The position numbers and the translations under genes were made by a program. Positions 6,502 through 9,159 of a DNA stretch of 9,159 bases are shown here, piece by piece (position 1 is the first letter of the stretch; every line of letters begins with the position of its first letter). The notes under the pieces are model-generated. The model had not been told where the DNA came from. It ran no database searches and saw only the letters and a list, made by a program, of their open reading frames with translations. The stretch comes from Bifidobacterium breve (lineage in GTDB: Bacteria; Actinomycetota; Actinomycetes; S36-B12), in contig CAMBQX010000062.1 of NCBI GenBank assembly GCA_945870085.1, forward strand, positions 1 to 9,159. Reading direction: 5' to 3'.

Positions 6502-8391
6502 TCAATCGGCGGTGCTATCCCCCTGCAGCAATGGGGTGATGGCTTCGAGAACCGCGATATCTTCAATCGTGCTCGGGATCACGACCTCGCGCCCATCTGC
6601 GATACCCCGCATGGTGGCACGCAACATTTTGCCCGACCGAGTTTTGGGTAGGGCTGGAACAATTACAACTTCCTTCAGCGCAGCAACCGGGCCGATCTCA
6701 TCGCGAACCGCCGCGACAATTGTTTTGCGTAGAGTTTTCGGATCAACATCGACTCCCGCTTTTAGCACCACAAAGGCCCGCGGAATTTGGCCTTTTATCT
6801 CATCATGGACGCCGATGACCGCGCATTCAGCAACCATCTCATTGGCTGCAACGACTGCCTCCAGCGAACCGGTTGAGAGCCGGTGCCCGGCAACGTTTAT
6901 CACGTCATCGGTCCGCCCCATTACGTAAAGGTATTTCTCGTCATCGAAAAATCCGCTATCGCCGGTGGTGTAGTAACCAGGGAAGGTACTCAAATAAGAG
7001 TCAATAAAGCGTTGATTATCGCCCCACAAAGTCGGCAGGGTGCCAGGCGGCATCGGGAGTTTGATGACAATTGCACCTTCGGCCCCAGCGGGCTGCTCAC
7101 TTCCTTGGACGTCAAAGATTCGTACGTCATAGCCAGGAACGATGACACTTGGCGAGCCCGACTTTATCGGCATCGGGTCCAAGCCGCGCAGGTTCGAAGC
7201 GATAGGCCAGCCACTTTCAGTTTGCCACCAGTTGTCGACGATGGGGATACCAAGCTGCTCGCTCGCCCATTCGAAGGTACTTGGATCTAGGCGCTCCCCC
7301 GCGAGGAATAAGGTGCGAAGCGACTTTATGTCGTAGTTTCTTAGTTGCGAGCCAGCAGAATCCTCCTTACGAATAGCCCTGATGGCGGTCGGTGCTACAA
7401 AAAGTCCATTTACTTGATACTCCTCGATGACCCGCCAAAAAGCCCCGGCATCGGGGGTGCCGACCGGTTTGCCTTCATACATCACCGCGGTAGCACCACA
7501 GATTAGCGGCGCATAAACGATGTAGGAGTGGCCAACTACCCAACCAACGTCGGAGGCCGCCCACCAAACATCTCCCGGGCCCATGCCGTAGACATTGTTA
7601 AATGACCAAGCCATCGCGACGGCATGGCCGCCGTTATCGCGGACTACGCCTTTGGGTTTACCGGTAGTGCCAGAGGTGTAAAGAATATAGAGGGGGTCGG
7701 TAGCCTGCACAGGTACTGGATCATGCCCGGTGGCAGTAGCGAGTAGGTCATGCCACTCGACTTCGCGCTCGCCTAATACGGCAGGTGCCTGCGGGCGCTG
7801 CAGTACGACAACCGCGGTGGGCTGATGTTTCGCGAGGTGAATTGCCGATTCGATAATAGGTTGATATTCGACGATCCGACTTGGCTCAATCCCGCATGAC
7901 GCACTCACAATTACGACTGGTTCGGCATCGTCAATTCTGGCCGCAAGTTCTGCCGCCGCAAACCCGCCAAAAACCACCGAGTGCACCGCACCTAATCTGG
8001 CACAGGCGAGCATCGCAATCGCGGCTTCAGGAACCATCGGCATGTAGATGAGCACCCGGTCGCCCTTATGCACCCCGAGGCTGGCGAGGCCACCTGCAAA
8101 AAGGGAAACCTGGTCGAGTAGTTCGCGATAGGTGAGAGCTCGCTTGCTACCGGTTAGTGGGCTGTCATATAAAATCGCTATCTGCTCACCTCGACCGGAT
8201 GCAACATGCCGGTCAAGGGCATTCGCGCAGGTGTTCAGAACTCCATCTGTATACCAGCGGTACAGCGGCGCCTGTGTTTCGTCAAGAATCTCCTTGGGTG
8301 AATTAATCCACTCAATTTGATTTGCGGCTTCGCGCCAAAACTTAACCGGATCTGACTCCCATCGCTGGCGAACCTCGTGGTAAGAAACCAC
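6502..8391 (-). CDS. prpE: Propionyl-CoA synthetase-like acyl-CoA ligase (PrpE/AcsA family)
   Basis: This cytosolic adenylate-forming ligase activates a short acid, probably propionate, with ATP and CoA to give acyl-CoA, AMP and pyrophosphate. Motifs, numbered in the longer 636-residue frame, are complete: YTSGTTGKPKG (245-255, P-loop), NWWQTESG (394-401), YTTGD (481-485), GRTDDVINVAGHR hinge, and PKTRSGK with catalytic Lys595, the site controlled by acetylation in relatives. The end, VIPSTIEDIAVLEAI, and the length fit PrpE (about 628 residues) better than acetyl-CoA synthetase (about 650). I chose the GTG at 8391 (629 residues) because AGGGGG lies five bases before it and homologues begin close to the SYHEV segment. 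A TTG at 8412 would add seven residues without a ribosome-binding site. No methylcitrate-cycle genes are beside it, so propionate specificity is a family-based guess; acetate or another short acid is possible. Confidence 0.9.
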   Translation of the reverse strand: MVSYHEVRQRWESDPVKFWREAANQIEWINSPKEILDETQAPLYRWYTDGVLNTCANALDRHVASGRGEQIAILYDSPLTGSKRALTYRELLDQVSLFAGGLASLGVHKGDRVLIYMPMVPEAAIAMLACARLGAVHSVVFGGFAAAELAARIDDAEPVVIVSASCGIEPSRIVEYQPIIESAIHLAKHQPTAVVVLQRPQAPAVLGEREVEWHDLLATATGHDPVPVQATDPLYILYTSGTTGKPKGVVRDNGGHAVAMAWSFNNVYGMGPGDVWWAASDVGWVVGHSYIVYAPLICGATAVMYEGKPVGTPDAGAFWRVIEEYQVNGLFVAPTAIRAIRKEDSAGSQLRNYDIKSLRTLFLAGERLDPSTFEWASEQLGIPIVDNWWQTESGWPIASNLRGLDPMPIKSGSPSVIVPGYDVRIFDVQGSEQPAGAEGAIVIKLPMPPGTLPTLWGDNQRFIDSYLSTFPGYYTTGDSGFFDDEKYLYVMGRTDDVINVAGHRLSTGSLEAVVAANEMVAECAVIGVHDEIKGQIPRAFVVLKAGVDVDPKTLRKTIVAAVRDEIGPVAALKEVVIVPALPKTRSGKMLRATMRGIADGREVVIPSTIEDIAVLEAITPLLQGDSTAD

Positions 8392-8396
8392 TGTCA

Positions 8397-8402
8397 CCCC
8401 CT
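8397..8402 (-). promoter_or_regulatory. Shine-Dalgarno site that decides the ligase start
   Basis: On the minus strand AGGGGG (8402 to 8397) precedes GTG at 8391-8389 by five bases. The upstream TTG at 8412 is preceded by an A/T-rich stretch with no such site. Confidence 0.6.
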
Positions 8403-8429
8403 GCTGACTCAAAATTAAAAATACTACTG

Positions 8430-9014
8430 CTACTTATCTGTCGGACCACTTTTTGGGTTTCGCTGTTGAATCGCACTTGATGCCGCACCACTTACAATTT
8501 TTACCGCGACCGCGATAAACGCAATATCTATGGCCATTTGCAGCATTGCCACTGACCTCGCCGCGGTAGTAACTGGGGTAATATCACCGAAACCAACCGT
8601 TGCCAATACTGTAACGGCGAAATAAAATGCTGAGAAACGGTTCAGTGCTTCGGTGAATGAATCCGGATTCGCCTGCGACATTAAGTCATAGGTAACCGCG
8701 AAAATCGCCAAGAACATGGTGGCCACGAGAATAAGTGCCTCACCCGCCTGAATGTTCGGGTACTTGGATTTACGGATGCGTCGCAACTGCAGTCGGAAGT
8801 ACCAAACATAAACAACCAACACCAAGATGATGGCCCCAAATGGGATCCAGATTGCCCCATCGACACTATTCGGAACAAATGCGAGCATCACCGCAATGAA
8901 TATGATCCCAAGCAAGGTCCGAAGGATTGATTGAACTATGACTATAAATTTTTGCCAGGTGGTTAGGTCATTGGAGAATGAGGGAAGGGGGTCACCGTTT
9001 TCACTTGGTATCAT
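8430..9014 (-). CDS. Two-TM-pore potassium channel family protein (Ion_trans_2)
   Basis: This is a small inner-membrane ion channel subunit of 194 residues. Hydrophobic helices lie at about 22-48, 52-72 and 91-112. A pore helix follows (FSAFYFAVTVLA), then the potassium selectivity filter TVGFGD (139-144) and a last helix at about 153-175. A channel needs four such subunits. No RCK/TrkA nucleotide-binding domain follows; the tail is a short charged segment. I chose the ATG at 9014 because GGCGG lies five bases before it; a GTG at 9020 would add two residues. The ligase starts about 39 bases downstream on the same strand, so the two may share a transcript. Its role is likely potassium flux or membrane-potential control, and there is no visible metabolic link with the ligase. 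Confidence 0.88.
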   Translation of the reverse strand: MIPSENGDPLPSFSNDLTTWQKFIVIVQSILRTLLGIIFIAVMLAFVPNSVDGAIWIPFGAIILVLVVYVWYFRLQLRRIRKSKYPNIQAGEALILVATMFLAIFAVTYDLMSQANPDSFTEALNRFSAFYFAVTVLATVGFGDITPVTTAARSVAMLQMAIDIAFIAVAVKIVSGAASSAIQQRNPKSGPTDK

Positions 9015-9055
9015 CGTCACCGCCCAAGTGTGGCAGATTTGATCCCGTTCACGAA

Positions 9056-9061
9056 CTTATA
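9056..9061 (-). promoter_or_regulatory. Candidate -10 element of the channel gene
   Basis: On the minus strand TATAAG (9061 to 9056) lies about 42 bases before the ATG at 9014, so a start near 9049 would give a leader of about 35 bases. No good -35 hexamer is found at 16-18 bases upstream (CAACTT or ACAACT), so an activator or another sigma factor may be involved. Confidence 0.3.
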
Positions 9062-9088
9062 TCAAGTGGTGTCGGTTAAGTTGTGGCG

Positions 9089-9104
9089 GCGGCCAATTGG
9101 CCGC
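9089..9104. repeat. Perfect 16-bp palindrome upstream of the channel
   Basis: GCGGCCAATTGGCCGC is a perfect palindrome with no loop. It lies about 30 bases upstream of the candidate -10 element of the channel, a position where an operator would act. Pairing ends abruptly at both sides and there is no T-run, so a terminator is less likely. Confidence 0.5.
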
Positions 9105-9159
9105 ACGCCCCGTCAATTTCACGACCCCTCGTGCCCCGCACGGTAACGGCCCAGCCGCG

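Overview
The window holds part of an aerobic bacterial chromosome of moderate-to-high GC, most likely an actinobacterium. The support is indirect: the gene families (type III CoA-transferases, an acyl-CoA dehydrogenase, an FCD-type GntR regulator, a PrpE-type ligase) and GTG starts with strong Shine-Dalgarno sites. No rRNA, tRNA or other taxonomic marker is present, so this assignment is an inference. Single 60-base lines counted by hand give about 58-70% GC in the transporter at the left edge and in the ligase at the right. The middle (both CoA-transferases, the regulator, the dehydrogenase) is mixed, with many lines at 38-55%.

Layout, left to right: the 3' part of a major facilitator transporter (+, cut by the window edge); a type III (CaiB/BaiF) CoA-transferase with the usual active-site Asp (+); a second CaiB/BaiF protein facing it (-), which has Gly at the aligned Asp position; about 740 bases with no convincing gene but with a clear promoter/operator for the second CoA-transferase; a GntR/FCD regulator (+); an acyl-CoA dehydrogenase (-); a propionyl-CoA synthetase-like ligase (-); and a small two-pore-helix-type potassium channel subunit (-). 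The last 140 bases carry a candidate channel promoter and a 16-bp perfect palindrome.

Taken together, the genes suggest a regulated uptake and catabolism locus for an unidentified carboxylic acid. The transporter would import it, a CoA-transferase or the ligase would activate it as a CoA thioester, the FAD-dependent dehydrogenase would introduce an alpha,beta double bond, and the GntR/FCD protein would sense the acid or a metabolite of it. The substrate cannot be read from the sequence. The channel probably belongs to a separate function, although it lies directly upstream of the ligase on the same strand and may share its transcript.

The most notable non-coding signals are two inverted copies of a 12-13 bp box about 21 bp apart over a near-consensus promoter (3573-3610), and a perfect 12-bp tandem repeat ahead of the regulator that spells two consecutive ATG-GCG-AAT-TAG mini-ORFs. 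No CRISPR array, transposase or RNA gene was found.
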